From: Rusavskia elegans
Lineage: Eukaryota; Ascomycota; Lecanoromycetes; Teloschistales; Teloschistaceae
Direction: 5' to 3'
DNA: 64,000 nt
Assembly (NCBI GenBank): GCA_011316305.1
Contig: SAUG01000136.1
Coordinates: forward strand, 62,001-126,000
Shown piece by piece: positions 10,191-19,068 of the stretch (position 1 is its first letter; each line of letters starts with the position of its first letter). The notes below the pieces were generated by a model. The model was not told the DNA's origin and did not search any database. It saw only the letters and a program-made list of their open reading frames with translations. The translations under genes and the position numbers were made by a program.

Positions 10191-10919
10191 ATGAACCGAG
10201 GCCACCACGGTGGCCGTGAGCCTGTGCTCTACGACGGCCACTTCGTTAAGGCAGCCAAAACACCCGGCCACCCCCTAAACAAACTAGCCCGACAACAAGG
10301 TATTCCACCAGAAGGGGTCGGCGATTTCCTGAGGGCAGAAAAAGACCGCTACGAGAGCCGGGGCATGGAGAGTCCATGGGCTCAGATCGTTAAGGAAACA
10401 GCGCGAGCCGATGGGTGGGACGAGGAGCTTCTGACATTTAGAGGTGGTGGTGGACATGGTGGACGGGGAGGACGAAGAGGACATGGAGGGCGAGGAGGGC
10501 GTGGAGGGCGAGGAGGGCGAGGTGGACATGGCCCTCCCGAACCATACCCATATGACGACTATGGCGATGACTTCGATGACTATGGCGCTGAGGACTACCT
10601 GTTCGAAAACCAAGCCGAATACGACGAGGGATTCCGACGCCTCCATGCGCAGGTCAAGGCAACTCATCAGAAAGGTCGTGGCGAACGCCCGCAACCCACT
10701 GAGACGACGGAAAGCGAGATGGATCCGCACGAGGCGATGAAGGTGGCCAAACGACAAGAGCAGGCGAGGGCTGAGAGGAGGTATCAGGCGGAGATGCACC
10801 AGGCACATGTGCAGAGGAAGCAGATGCAGCAGATGGCGGGGATGGGGGGTGAAATGGGTCGTAGAATGGGGCGTGGTGGGATGGGCGGCGGAATGGGGAT
10901 GGGTGGTCGGAGGTTTTGA
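10191..10919 (+). CDS. Gly/Arg-rich RGG-repeat protein, TPG-motif family member 1
   Basis: A 242-residue single-exon protein. Residues about 17-60 contain FVKAAKTPGHPL, then ARQQGIPPEGVGDFL and a later SPWAQIV. This block is shared with three neighbouring genes and I do not recognise it as a named domain. Residues about 85-118 are an RGG/HGG tract typical of RNA-binding or phase-separating proteins. An acidic Asp/Tyr-rich segment, a helical Arg/Gln/Ala-rich part (about 180-220) and a GMGMGGRRF tail follow. The tail resembles that of the next gene, so the pair probably arose by tandem duplication. RNA binding is inferred from composition only. Confidence 0.7.
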   Translation: MNRGHHGGREPVLYDGHFVKAAKTPGHPLNKLARQQGIPPEGVGDFLRAEKDRYESRGMESPWAQIVKETARADGWDEELLTFRGGGGHGGRGGRRGHGGRGGRGGRGGRGGHGPPEPYPYDDYGDDFDDYGAEDYLFENQAEYDEGFRRLHAQVKATHQKGRGERPQPTETTESEMDPHEAMKVAKRQEQARAERRYQAEMHQAHVQRKQMQQMAGMGGEMGRRMGRGGMGGGMGMGGRRF

Positions 10920-11567
10920 TAAGCGGATCTTTTGCTCCAATGGGAGACGATTTCGATTTCGAGTGAGGTGGTAGGTAGTTAGTCGGTCGAGGAAACGGAG
11001 GAATGTGTATATTGGGGCACGGAAAGTACATTTATGTGGAAACGAGATTCTAGCTACTTCAGTTAGCATAATGAATGTTGTTTTAGAGATTTGGTTTATT
11101 ACATCGAGTACAAATACTATGGTCTACGTATCGGTACAGATAGTGGAAATACGACGAATAGATAATCCTGAAAATGGAAGCAATGAATTACAAGTCTTGG
11201 CTATGGACTGAGCTGAACAGGGTGATATATAAGTTCCCATTCTATATTACTCATTCCCCAAAGTGGAAACCATAATCACCACACATTCCCGGTCATATCC
11301 TGACAATTAGTCTAGCGGTAGCAGCCCAAATTTGCGTCATCAGAAAACTCCTCGATATCAGCTCTGTGACTCCGTCACAACTTCACAAGAATGATGACTC
11401 CCCAACACCGCCAGAATCTCTATATATACCCACCACACTGCCTCTCTTCCCCATCCTTCTGCATCAGACCCGAAAACCTTCCAAAAGAAAAGGCACCTCT
11501 GATAACCATCAAACAACATACACATCATCTCAACCACAGTCCATCCTCAACACCACCAACAACAACC
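10920..11567. other. Intergenic region between the tandem Gly-rich paralogues
   Basis: It holds the 3' flank of the first paralogue and the promoter of the second. A CRE-like element is at 11334-11352. The last 50 bases are CA/AC-rich leader, similar to the leader before 10191. No gene is supported. Confidence 0.6.
11334..11352 (+). promoter_or_regulatory. CRE-like element, second copy
   Basis: GCGTCATCAGAAAACTCCT matches the element before the neighbouring paralogue at 16 of 19 positions and lies at nearly the same distance from its ATG. Confidence 0.45.
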
Positions 11568-12272
11568 ATGCCCCGACGTCAAGGTCACGGTCACCGCAAC
11601 CTCCCCCCCGAAGATCCCGACCCTTTCTTCATCGCCGCCACAACACCCGGCCATCCTCTCGAACAAATATGCCGTGAACAACGCATACCACCTGAAGAAA
11701 TCGGGGACATCTTGAAAGACGAAATATTACGATGTCGAAATGAAGGCCGATATTCTCCGTACGAGGACGTTCACTGGCAAGTCCAGGATGAATATGACGA
11801 AGGCATGTATGACGCTGTGGGGCCAGGTGGAGGCCGTGCTGGAGCCGGAGTTCGTGGTGGACATGGACATGGAGGTCACGGTCGTCGTGAAGGACACGGT
11901 GGACATGGAGGACACGGAGGACCCGGAGGACGACACGGAGGACACGGAGGACGCGGTGGACGACACGGAGGACACGGTGCAGGACACGGAGGACACGCTG
12001 GAGGACACGGAGGACACGCTGGAGGACACGGAACAGTTGGTCCCGGATTCGAGAACCGCATCGCCGACCACAATGCCGAAGATATAGTTGACGGCTTTGA
12101 TTACAGTGACGAAGCCGATGACTACGAGAAAGCGGCACAGGAGCGGCCGGGTGGAAACGGCGGCGGCATGGGCGGCGGCATGGGCGGTGGAAGGCCTCGT
12201 AGACAGCCTCGTGGGATGGGGGGTGGTATGGGCGGCGGAATGGGCGGCGGAATGGGTGATGGGCGATTCTGA
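11568..12272 (+). CDS. Gly/His-rich HGG-repeat protein, TPG-motif family member 2
   Basis: A 234-residue protein from the ATG at 11568. The frame stays open further upstream, but this ATG follows a CA-rich leader and aligns with the paralogue's start. Residues about 20-60 carry FFIAATTPGHPL, REQRIPPEEIGDIL and SPYEDV, matching the block in the gene at 10191. Residues about 90-165 are a perfect-looking GGH/GGR tract coded by short GGACACGGA units; the tract is long and probably length-variable. An acidic segment and repeated GGGMGGGM with final GDGRF follow. The change from RGG to HGG between paralogues could alter nucleic-acid or metal binding, but that is inference. Confidence 0.7.
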   Translation: MPRRQGHGHRNLPPEDPDPFFIAATTPGHPLEQICREQRIPPEEIGDILKDEILRCRNEGRYSPYEDVHWQVQDEYDEGMYDAVGPGGGRAGAGVRGGHGHGGHGRREGHGGHGGHGGPGGRHGGHGGRGGRHGGHGAGHGGHAGGHGGHAGGHGTVGPGFENRIADHNAEDIVDGFDYSDEADDYEKAAQERPGGNGGGMGGGMGGGRPRRQPRGMGGGMGGGMGGGMGDGRF

Positions 12273-12906
12273 GTTCAGAATCTGTCTGGGATGGTAGGGC
12301 AAAAGATGTGCCTTTTTGTCCAAGTGGGAGGGGGATGCTTGGTTGAGCGAGCGCAGGGATCTCTCTATGGGTATCTCAATAGAGATATGGAGTTTGGTTG
12401 CATGCGTGCGAGAAATTGATATTCAGGTCACTTTGGTGGCAGATAGGAATGCAAATGAGGGTTACTGCTTGACACGTCATCTTTGAATAATGCATGGCAG
12501 CTATTCTTCGGGGTTTTTTCCTGTGGAGGTTTTGCAAAGGCTGGCGTAGCCTATGACATAGGAATTATCATGTGTCCAGCGGTGGCAGGTGGTGGTGAAT
12601 TAAAAGTCTTCGTCTTGCTTCCATGAAGAGAGAGTATATATAATTGCTTTGCTAAACCTAGCTCAACCGAACTACCCTACCCATGAAAGTGAGGAAGTAT
12701 CATAGACAGAAATGAAGTTCATTCAAGTCCCTGACGGGCTTACATGCAAAATGATAGGCACCAAGTACCTCAGCACTATCCTCACTTACCGACTACTAGA
12801 GCATTCAAACAAAGAAGAATCCACACCCTTCATCCGAGATCCTCCATCGAACCACACAACATTCACAATATCATCACCAACCCGGCCTCCCGACTCCCCC
12901 GGGGAT
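12273..12906. other. Intergenic region with no supported gene
   Basis: Plus-strand open frames here are shadows of the decayed minus-strand family member that follows. A CACGTCATCTTTG motif occurs near 12474, possibly another CRE-like site. Confidence 0.5.
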
Positions 12907-13472
12907 TTACCCCCACCTCCCCCACCCCATTCCCACCAAAATTCCTCTATTCCTAGCCGCCTGAACTGGCCCATTAATCCCCGATGTCCCCACGAAGTCG
13001 GCCCCCTCAGGCAACAACCCATAAGGCCCACACGCCTCCTCCCAAGGCGCGGCATTCAAAATCCGATCCATAACATAATCCCACTTCATCGGCACGCGAA
13101 TCCCATGACCTTCATTGCCATCATGGAACGAAGCGCAACGTCTCACTGAGCTGATGATCAGCCACAGCTCATCCGCGCAGATGCCTCCACGTTCTTGCGC
13201 TTCCTTGTAGAGCTCGGTGCCCGGGGTGGAGTGTTCGGCGTCGAAGATCGTGCGGTGTGAGCAGAGTTTGCCATTGTGGCGACCGATGCTGTGGTTGTCG
13301 AGCGCGGAGTTGTATTGTGAGCAGGCCCAGCCGGCTTGCCTGGCTTGATGGCAGGACAGGCGGGTGGAGGGACACTCGGGGCCGAGGGGGTGGTGGCGGG
13401 GGAATTTGGCTGGGGAGGAGAATGATATAAATGCTCCACCTGGAACCTCTGTTATAAGAAAATAATTATCTC
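12907..13472 (-). pseudogene. Decayed or 5'-incomplete TPG-motif family member 3
   Basis: One minus-strand frame is open from about 13472 down to 12907 but has no ATG before Met at 13146, which falls inside the conserved part. Its translation has CSHRTIFDAEHSTPGTEL, then YKEAQERGGICADELWL and later ACGPYGLLPEG. These align with PHRQLFEYEAQLPGTQL, FEEAKREGGISADELWL and VCGPYGWLLPYG in the divergent gene at 13511. The two genes are head to head with under 40 bp between the open frames. The 5' end is missing or lies in an unrecognised exon. It could still be a functional gene with an unusual start. Confidence 0.6.
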
Positions 13473-13510
13473 AAAGATACCTATAACAAAAGCTCCATAA
13501 ATCCACGATC

Positions 13511-14641
13511 ATGTCTCCTCTAAGCCACATGAGCCAGCTGCAGGCTTGCCTTATAGGTAACGGGCCGGATACGGATACTAGCTTCGATAGTCACGGAACC
13601 AGGAAACACCAGGGCGAGATTTGTCCACATCGGCAGCTTTTCGAGTACGAAGCGCAGCTACCCGGTACTCAACTCTTCGAAGAAGCGAAGCGCGAAGGCG
13701 GAATTTCTGCGGATGAACTCTGGTTGAAGATCAATTCACGAAGACGAGCTGCCATATCCACGGGAAACTTGGACTGTCCTTGGGTTGCATTGATGGCCCG
13801 CATTCTAGGCTTCGCGCCTCATAGCCCGGTTTGTGGACCGTATGGGTGGCTCCTACCATATGGGCCGCTCAACCCCGATGAGAAGAAAGCTAGAAGTTTC
13901 CCACCAATCCAAAACGAACGCGACCCAACATCAAGAGATACGTATACAGATCAAGAGACCCTAGCGCGTATACGTACTTACAGAGAAGAGCTTGGATTTT
14001 CGCGAGACCATGTTAGGATTGGCGACATATATCCCCTCAAAGCCGGATTACCTGGAGTCTGCGAGTGCGTAGATCCGTGTGGATCAACCAAAACAGAATC
14101 AGATTTCTCTTGCGAGGATGATCCTCCTAGTTATTTATCAAGCACAACATCCAAGCATGACTTATCGAACAGGGATTACGTTCAATCAGATGAAAGTTTC
14201 GATATTCGCAGCAAGAATGCAGACTCGCAACAATGGGGCTTAGCTACACACCAAAACAGCGTCGATAGTTTTGCTGTTCCCCTCCCATACGACAAGCCTC
14301 TCGAGGTGCCAGGCACGCGTGACAGGCTTTTGGACGCGACTATCCAAGAGGAGGTCGTTGATCCAAGTTCAGGGGCGGCGGTAGATGCAATGAAGTTAGA
14401 CATGAATAAGCAGCAATACTGCTTATATCTGTACTGGGAGCACCTTGTAGCACGTGTGAAACGGCGCCGCAGCCGCTTGGATGAAATCTGTGAAGCACAC
14501 GGGAAGGTGGTCGAATGTGAAGGCTTGGGCAGTTGGTATGGATCCACTGGTCGACAGAATGTGGACGAGAGTTGGGGCATCGAGCATCCATCACTCATCA
14601 CCTTCAAGTGGAAGGGCGCGATCAAACATTATTTCCAATAG
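13511..14641 (+). CDS. Hypothetical protein, TPG-motif family member 4
   Basis: A 376-residue single-exon protein from the ATG at 13511. Residues about 45-110 hold the family block: LFEYEAQLPGTQLFEEAKR, GGISADELWL, DCPWVALM and CGPYGWLLPYGPL. There is no Gly-rich tail. Instead the middle (about 190-285) is Ser/Asp rich and probably disordered. The C-terminal 90 residues are helical and basic (LYWEHLVARVKRRRSRLDEI) and end in a compact Trp-containing segment. No catalytic motif is visible. The sequence is related to the divergent decayed copy at 12907-13472 and more distantly to the two Gly-rich genes. Confidence 0.7.
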   Translation: MSPLSHMSQLQACLIGNGPDTDTSFDSHGTRKHQGEICPHRQLFEYEAQLPGTQLFEEAKREGGISADELWLKINSRRRAAISTGNLDCPWVALMARILGFAPHSPVCGPYGWLLPYGPLNPDEKKARSFPPIQNERDPTSRDTYTDQETLARIRTYREELGFSRDHVRIGDIYPLKAGLPGVCECVDPCGSTKTESDFSCEDDPPSYLSSTTSKHDLSNRDYVQSDESFDIRSKNADSQQWGLATHQNSVDSFAVPLPYDKPLEVPGTRDRLLDATIQEEVVDPSSGAAVDAMKLDMNKQQYCLYLYWEHLVARVKRRRSRLDEICEAHGKVVECEGLGSWYGSTGRQNVDESWGIEHPSLITFKWKGAIKHYFQ

Positions 14642-15014
14642 AGCTACCCCACGATGTACCACATAGGTATCCCATTTCGAATCGGATTTTTCGTTGTAGC
14701 ACGCAACCAAATCATTGGATGACCATCCGGGTCTTTGGTCCTATTGAAAATTAGTTGCTGGATGACGAGATTAGCCTTTCACACTGTATCCTCGAAAAGA
14801 GGACAATTCTCTACATTGAGTCTGCCAGAGGACTTATCTGGAATAAATAGAACCTCACCTGAAGAAATAGTGCTTGTAAATGCGGCCGAGGAGAAAGCCG
14901 AGGAGCCTTGAAGTATATAACCCAAGTCCCGAGTATCATGTTTGCCTTCTCCTTCTTCCATTATACTTTCACCACTTCATTTGATTATCTATCGTGACCA
15001 TCTGCGGGCTTATT
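14642..15014. other. Intergenic region with no supported gene
   Basis: It lies between the end of the family gene and the 3' end of a minus-strand pseudogene. No open frame with recognisable features is seen. Confidence 0.5.
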
Positions 15015-16150
15015 CTATGTATGAGACTTTTGCGATTCTGCTTCACTTTTCACGATTGTAGCAATTTCATTCGACAACTGCGGTGCTTTGGGAGTCCAGC
15101 CAAGCTGAGCCTGCGATCGCGACGACTTGATTACCCTGTTTGTTGCCCACAGGACAGCAGCATGACGGCTCATAGATTTTGCTTTCCCGGCATCGATCTC
15201 TTCCTTGATTTCGGGGTCTATAATAAGACCCTGCGAATGCGCTTCTGCCGTGATGAGGTTGCATAATTCTCCAAAAGACTGTCAACAAGGCAGAGCGTTA
15301 CTAGTTACAGGGAAGTTCATTATCATCTTTCCGTTTTCGAGGCAGTACATACCGTTCTCGTTCCAGAGTCCTAATCGTTGGTTGGTGGCAGCTTCGGCCA
15401 GAGCGAAAATCTGATCACTCAAACCGTGGATGTGAATTTTGCTCCACGCATTCTGGCCAACTCCAAGATGGAAACCATGACCGCGCTGCAAAGTACATCT
15501 TGCGATTTCTGGAGCTTGGATACTCCTCTGATGGACTGGTCCTCTGACGCTACTGTAAATCAAGGGAACAACGAGCAGAGCGGTACGCACGTGGGCCGGC
15601 TGCGAGATGTTATTGTTCTCGCCCACGCGCTTGGGATTGCTCCGAATGGTCTTCCTAATCTTATCGTTGTCCTTCAAATCATGGTGGATTTCTTGACTTG
15701 ATTGGCCGTATCTGCTTTATGCTATCTCAGCGGCGGCAAACAGGGTGGCTCCACCAATCTAGATCCAGTGGCCTTTTCTATCAGCTTGTAGTCGGACTCG
15801 AGCCTTTTAGATGACGCTCCTGGACGCCTTTTGCAATGGCCGAAGCAGCACCGGCATGGCCTGTGGCTGCGAGATCTACAGGTGGTCAGCGATGAAAGTT
15901 GGACAGGAGCTCAGGAGAACAGACTGAGAACTACGTCAGCTTTCCTCGCCTCTTTCTCCCGCAGATTCGAATCATCGATATCACCCTGGATGATCTCGAC
16001 GCCAGGATAGCTTTCTGACAACTGGCTTGCCTTGTGCGAATCTCTCACCAGACATGAAAGGTGCAACTTTGCGAGACTTGACTGCTGAAGACGATATAAG
16101 ACATCGCCGCCTACTTAGCTGGTCGAACCTGTTAAGAAGATATGAGACAT
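15015..16150 (-). pseudogene. NAD(P)-binding NmrA/epimerase-like pseudogene
   Basis: The minus strand from ATG 16148-16150 encodes MSHIFLTGSTS and then a stop (TAA at 16115-16117) where the family has a tyrosine before VGGDVLYRL. The frame then continues with SCLVRDSHKASQL and VEIIQGDIDDSNL, a Rossmann fold. After a short gap come ATGHAGAASAIAKG, GRGPVHQRS-like text (GPVHQRSIQAPEIA), TLQRGHGFHLG, WSKIHIHGLSD and GLWNENGMY, then a C-terminal part ending near 15015. This order is that of fungal nucleoside-diphosphate-sugar-epimerase/NmrA-like proteins. At least one nonsense change and frame breaks in the middle (about 15700-15930) mark it as decayed. The first stop is a transversion or small indel, not a RIP change. 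Confidence 0.7.
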
Positions 16151-16689
16151 GTCTGCCTGATTAGATTTGCAAAGAAGCCCATCATTATTACTCTACGTGA
16201 AGGCTGTCCTGACATTGCCCTTTCCGAATGACGTAGGACTTGGTTGATAATTTGGATCTCGGGGAAGGCAAGAAACTCGGCGGGAGGGCGGAATCGTCGG
16301 GCGGAATGTGTTCCGCATCTCAGGTTCATGACATCGCGGTGGCGGGGACAGGCGGGGATATGTACCACCACATGTCGACTTACTTCGGACAGCACCTTGA
16401 CACAGGGAAGAGACAACAAATTCCTGGAGGTCACGAAGACTATACCGGTAGTAACAGCCGGCCAGATTATGCATCTTGCCAATCCTTCACCCCGCACTCG
16501 GTGATCCACTAGATGGCGTTAACGATCAGCCAGTTCTCAGTAGCTGGCCACTTCGAGACGTCGTGCTCGCCCGTCGCGGTATCAAGGTGTTCTTGGACTG
16601 ACTCAACAGCACCTTGATACGAATCTGCCATGCCAACCGGCGCAGGGCACGTCAGGAAGAAGTCCCAACAACCGGTCAGACGCACCCAA

Positions 16690-17711
16690 GTCCCTGGGGG
16701 TTGCTCTGATGGTCTTGGTGCTCGTATGTGGTGGTGGCCCTTCCGGAGAGGCTTACGGATTCAAGTTCTGGCACAACACTGGCCCCACGAAGGAATATCC
16801 CGTCGACGGAGTTGGAGATAAGATCGGTCGCCTCCGGGCATTCCTTGCTGTCATCACTTTCTCTGTTTTCGCTTTCGCCTTTGCCCCTGAATCACTGGTC
16901 ATGACGGATGGTGAAATGCAGAACCCACGACGCAACTTGCCAATCGCAGGCCGGATCTACTTCTACCGCTTGATCTTCTTCTTGTCTTCGGTATCTTCTT
17001 CATCGGCCTCCTCGTTTCGAGCAACAGCAAGAGTCTTCTCAACGGCGAAAGCGGCGCCGGGTCTTCCCCGTAGGCCGTCGCCGCCCGCGAGGCAGGCATC
17101 AAGGTCTCGACTCCGTGATCAATGCAGTCATCGTCATATCCGCCTGGTCCGCCGGCAACGCCCCCAAAATCTTCACCCGGTGCACCAAGTCCGGGATCCC
17201 CTACTACGCCCTAGGCGCCAGCGCCCTTTGGTCGCTCCTGGCCTACCTCAACGTCGCCGACTCCGGCGCCGCGGTCTTCAACTGGTTCGTCAACCTCATC
17301 AACACCGGCGGCTATCAAAGCTGGATCTGCGTCTGCATCATCTACTTCCGCTTCCAAAAAGCCACCTTCGATCGACCAGAGAATCACCGACCTCCCTTTC
17401 CGATCCCGTTTGTAGCCCTACTTGGCTTACGTCTGCATCGCAGTTCTCAGTACGTTGATGCTCTTGTCCGGATATAAAGTTTTCCTCCCGGGATACTGAA
17501 AGTAGCTTCGTTCCTGACGGCCTATATCGGCCTCCCGATTTCCCTGATCTTGTTCTTCGGTCATAAATTCACGATCGGCAAGCATGATGCCTGGTGACAT
17601 TCCGTTGAAGATATGCATTTGATCTCCGGTTTGGCGGAGGTTATAGCGCAAGAAGAGCCGAAGAAGCAGACGAATAAGAATTGGTATATTAAATGGCAGA
17701 TTGCACTTACG
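16690..17711 (+). pseudogene. Amino-acid permease pseudogene (APC superfamily)
   Basis: Pieces of a yeast/fungal amino-acid transporter are spread over all three plus frames: GEAYGFKFWHNTGPTKEYP and FAFAPESLVMTDGEMQNPR near 16740-16950, then GIFFIGLLVSSNSKSLLNGE, then SVINAVIVISAWSAGNA and APKIFTRCTKSGIPYYALG, then VADSGAAVFNWFVNLINTGG, then AYIGLPISLILFFGHKFTIG near 17520-17580. These are membrane segments and loops of an APC permease in the correct order. Several frameshifts and a TGA at 17595-17597 break it. The segment between SAWSAGNA and APKIF found in intact permeases is also missing. The N-terminal third could not be found upstream. Confidence 0.75.
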
Positions 17712-18744
17712 TAATTTTAACTGCAAGGACGAATATTGTTCTCTTAAATGTTTGCTGACGATCATGTAACTCATATCATACCCTTCGCAGTAATGGCTCT
17801 TCGAAAGCCAATCCTTTTCATCCACTGTTCTAGAGCGCTCCCTCTATCCTTCCTTAGAGATTGCACATCGTGCCTTGTATGACGCTCCTCTTCCTTTAGT
17901 TTATGTAGCAGATCTTCAGCTATGTAGCTTAGCCATTTCAAGATTAACATACTGTTAGATGACAGGGCATCATTCCGACGGCCTAACCGAGCTAGATGCT
18001 ATTGCGGGAAAGGATGCCCTTTTTTCCCCGCCTATAATATAAAAGTTACCTACAATCCCCTTGCACGATATGGCACATACTACCAACAGCCTTCTCTCAC
18101 TTTTAACCCCTGACAGCGTCTCAGCTATCTGCCGCACCACGGTTTTATTCACTTATGTAAGGTAGTCGCAAACCTCTTTTTGGTTTATTTCGCAGGTAAA
18201 TTGAAGCGAAGCACGGTACCACTCTCCATCCAGACTCCAACCGCTGTCGTAGCATTTCCTTAAGTTGGCTTGGATTATATGTGATATGTTGTACGCGTCG
18301 CAAACCAAACTAATCCAATTCAATCCAATTTGATTTTATACTAAATCAATTATATAATTTTTATTGCCCTATCGTTATACTATTGCGCTGACTGCAGTAG
18401 AGGGCGGAAGACGCAGCGTTCTCCAAATCATTAATGCCATACTGGTGCTAAGCATACCCAACTGCCATTTTTCGCAACATTTGATTCGCTCTTTGACACT
18501 TTCACCATCCCATCGTTCTATCTATATGGAACCTCTTCGCTTCCCTTATTACTATCTAGTACCCTCGGCCATCTCATCTCCAACGCGAAAGCGTCAATAT
18601 TTCGCTGTCTTGATTCTCTTGCAACGGCGGAATGTGAATATAGACGGTGATTACACATGACCATTTCCCGGGACAGAGCTCTCTCATGAGACCCAGCTCC
18701 CACCCATGTTATAATTTCTTTGTTTTTATTTTGAAGTTTTCTTT
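17712..18744. other. No supported gene
   Basis: AT-richer than the flanking island, with several short frames of no recognisable type. A patch of AATCCAATTCAATCCAATT repeats is near 18310-18340. Confidence 0.5.
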
Positions 18745-19068
18745 CTAAGACATCGACCTCACAATCTCCTGATACTGATACACAGTCTCCACATCCGGAC
18801 ACCCCTTTGCCTTTCTCATTTTATGGTAGTTCATTTCTTCTTGTAGGGTTTTGAGTTCGCGGTAAGCCCAAAAAGTCACTCCAACCATGATGGAGACGAT
18901 GGAAGAGGAAATGAGGGAGAGGAGCATGTTGTTGAGTTTATGGCGTGCCGTGTGTAGTGGTTTTGAAGTTATTGGAGGTCTTGAGGTCGTGGAGGGGGAC
19001 AATATTAGGTCTGGATGTGGGTGGATGTATATGCTGGTTGACACGTCATGATGGGGGGTGTGAGTCAT
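18745..19068 (-). CDS. Small hypothetical single-pass membrane protein
   Basis: About 107 residues from the ATG at 19068. A His/Pro/Ser-rich N-terminus of about 45 residues is followed by a hydrophobic stretch (LLSLISSSIVSIMVGVTFW) long enough to span a membrane, then a short charged helix. No family is recognised and the coding status is uncertain. A CACGTCA site lies about 20 bp inside the 5' end. Confidence 0.35.
   Translation of the reverse strand: MTHTPHHDVSTSIYIHPHPDLILSPSTTSRPPITSKPLHTARHKLNNMLLSLISSSIVSIMVGVTFWAYRELKTLQEEMNYHKMRKAKGCPDVETVYQYQEIVRSMS

Noticed and set aside
10284..11069. A 261-codon minus-strand frame opposite the RGG gene
   Set aside because: Its Pro/Ser/Thr repeats mirror the Gly codons of the plus-strand gene, which has the better start, domain and paralogue support.
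11629..12323. Several open frames on both strands across the HGG tract
   Set aside because: The repeat unit length is a multiple of three and lacks stops in all frames, so shadows are expected; only the frame with the TPG block is conserved with a paralogue.
16193..16512. Overlapping 80-125 codon frames on both strands
   Set aside because: No motif, no start context, and they lie between two pseudogenes; decayed coding DNA is the simpler explanation.
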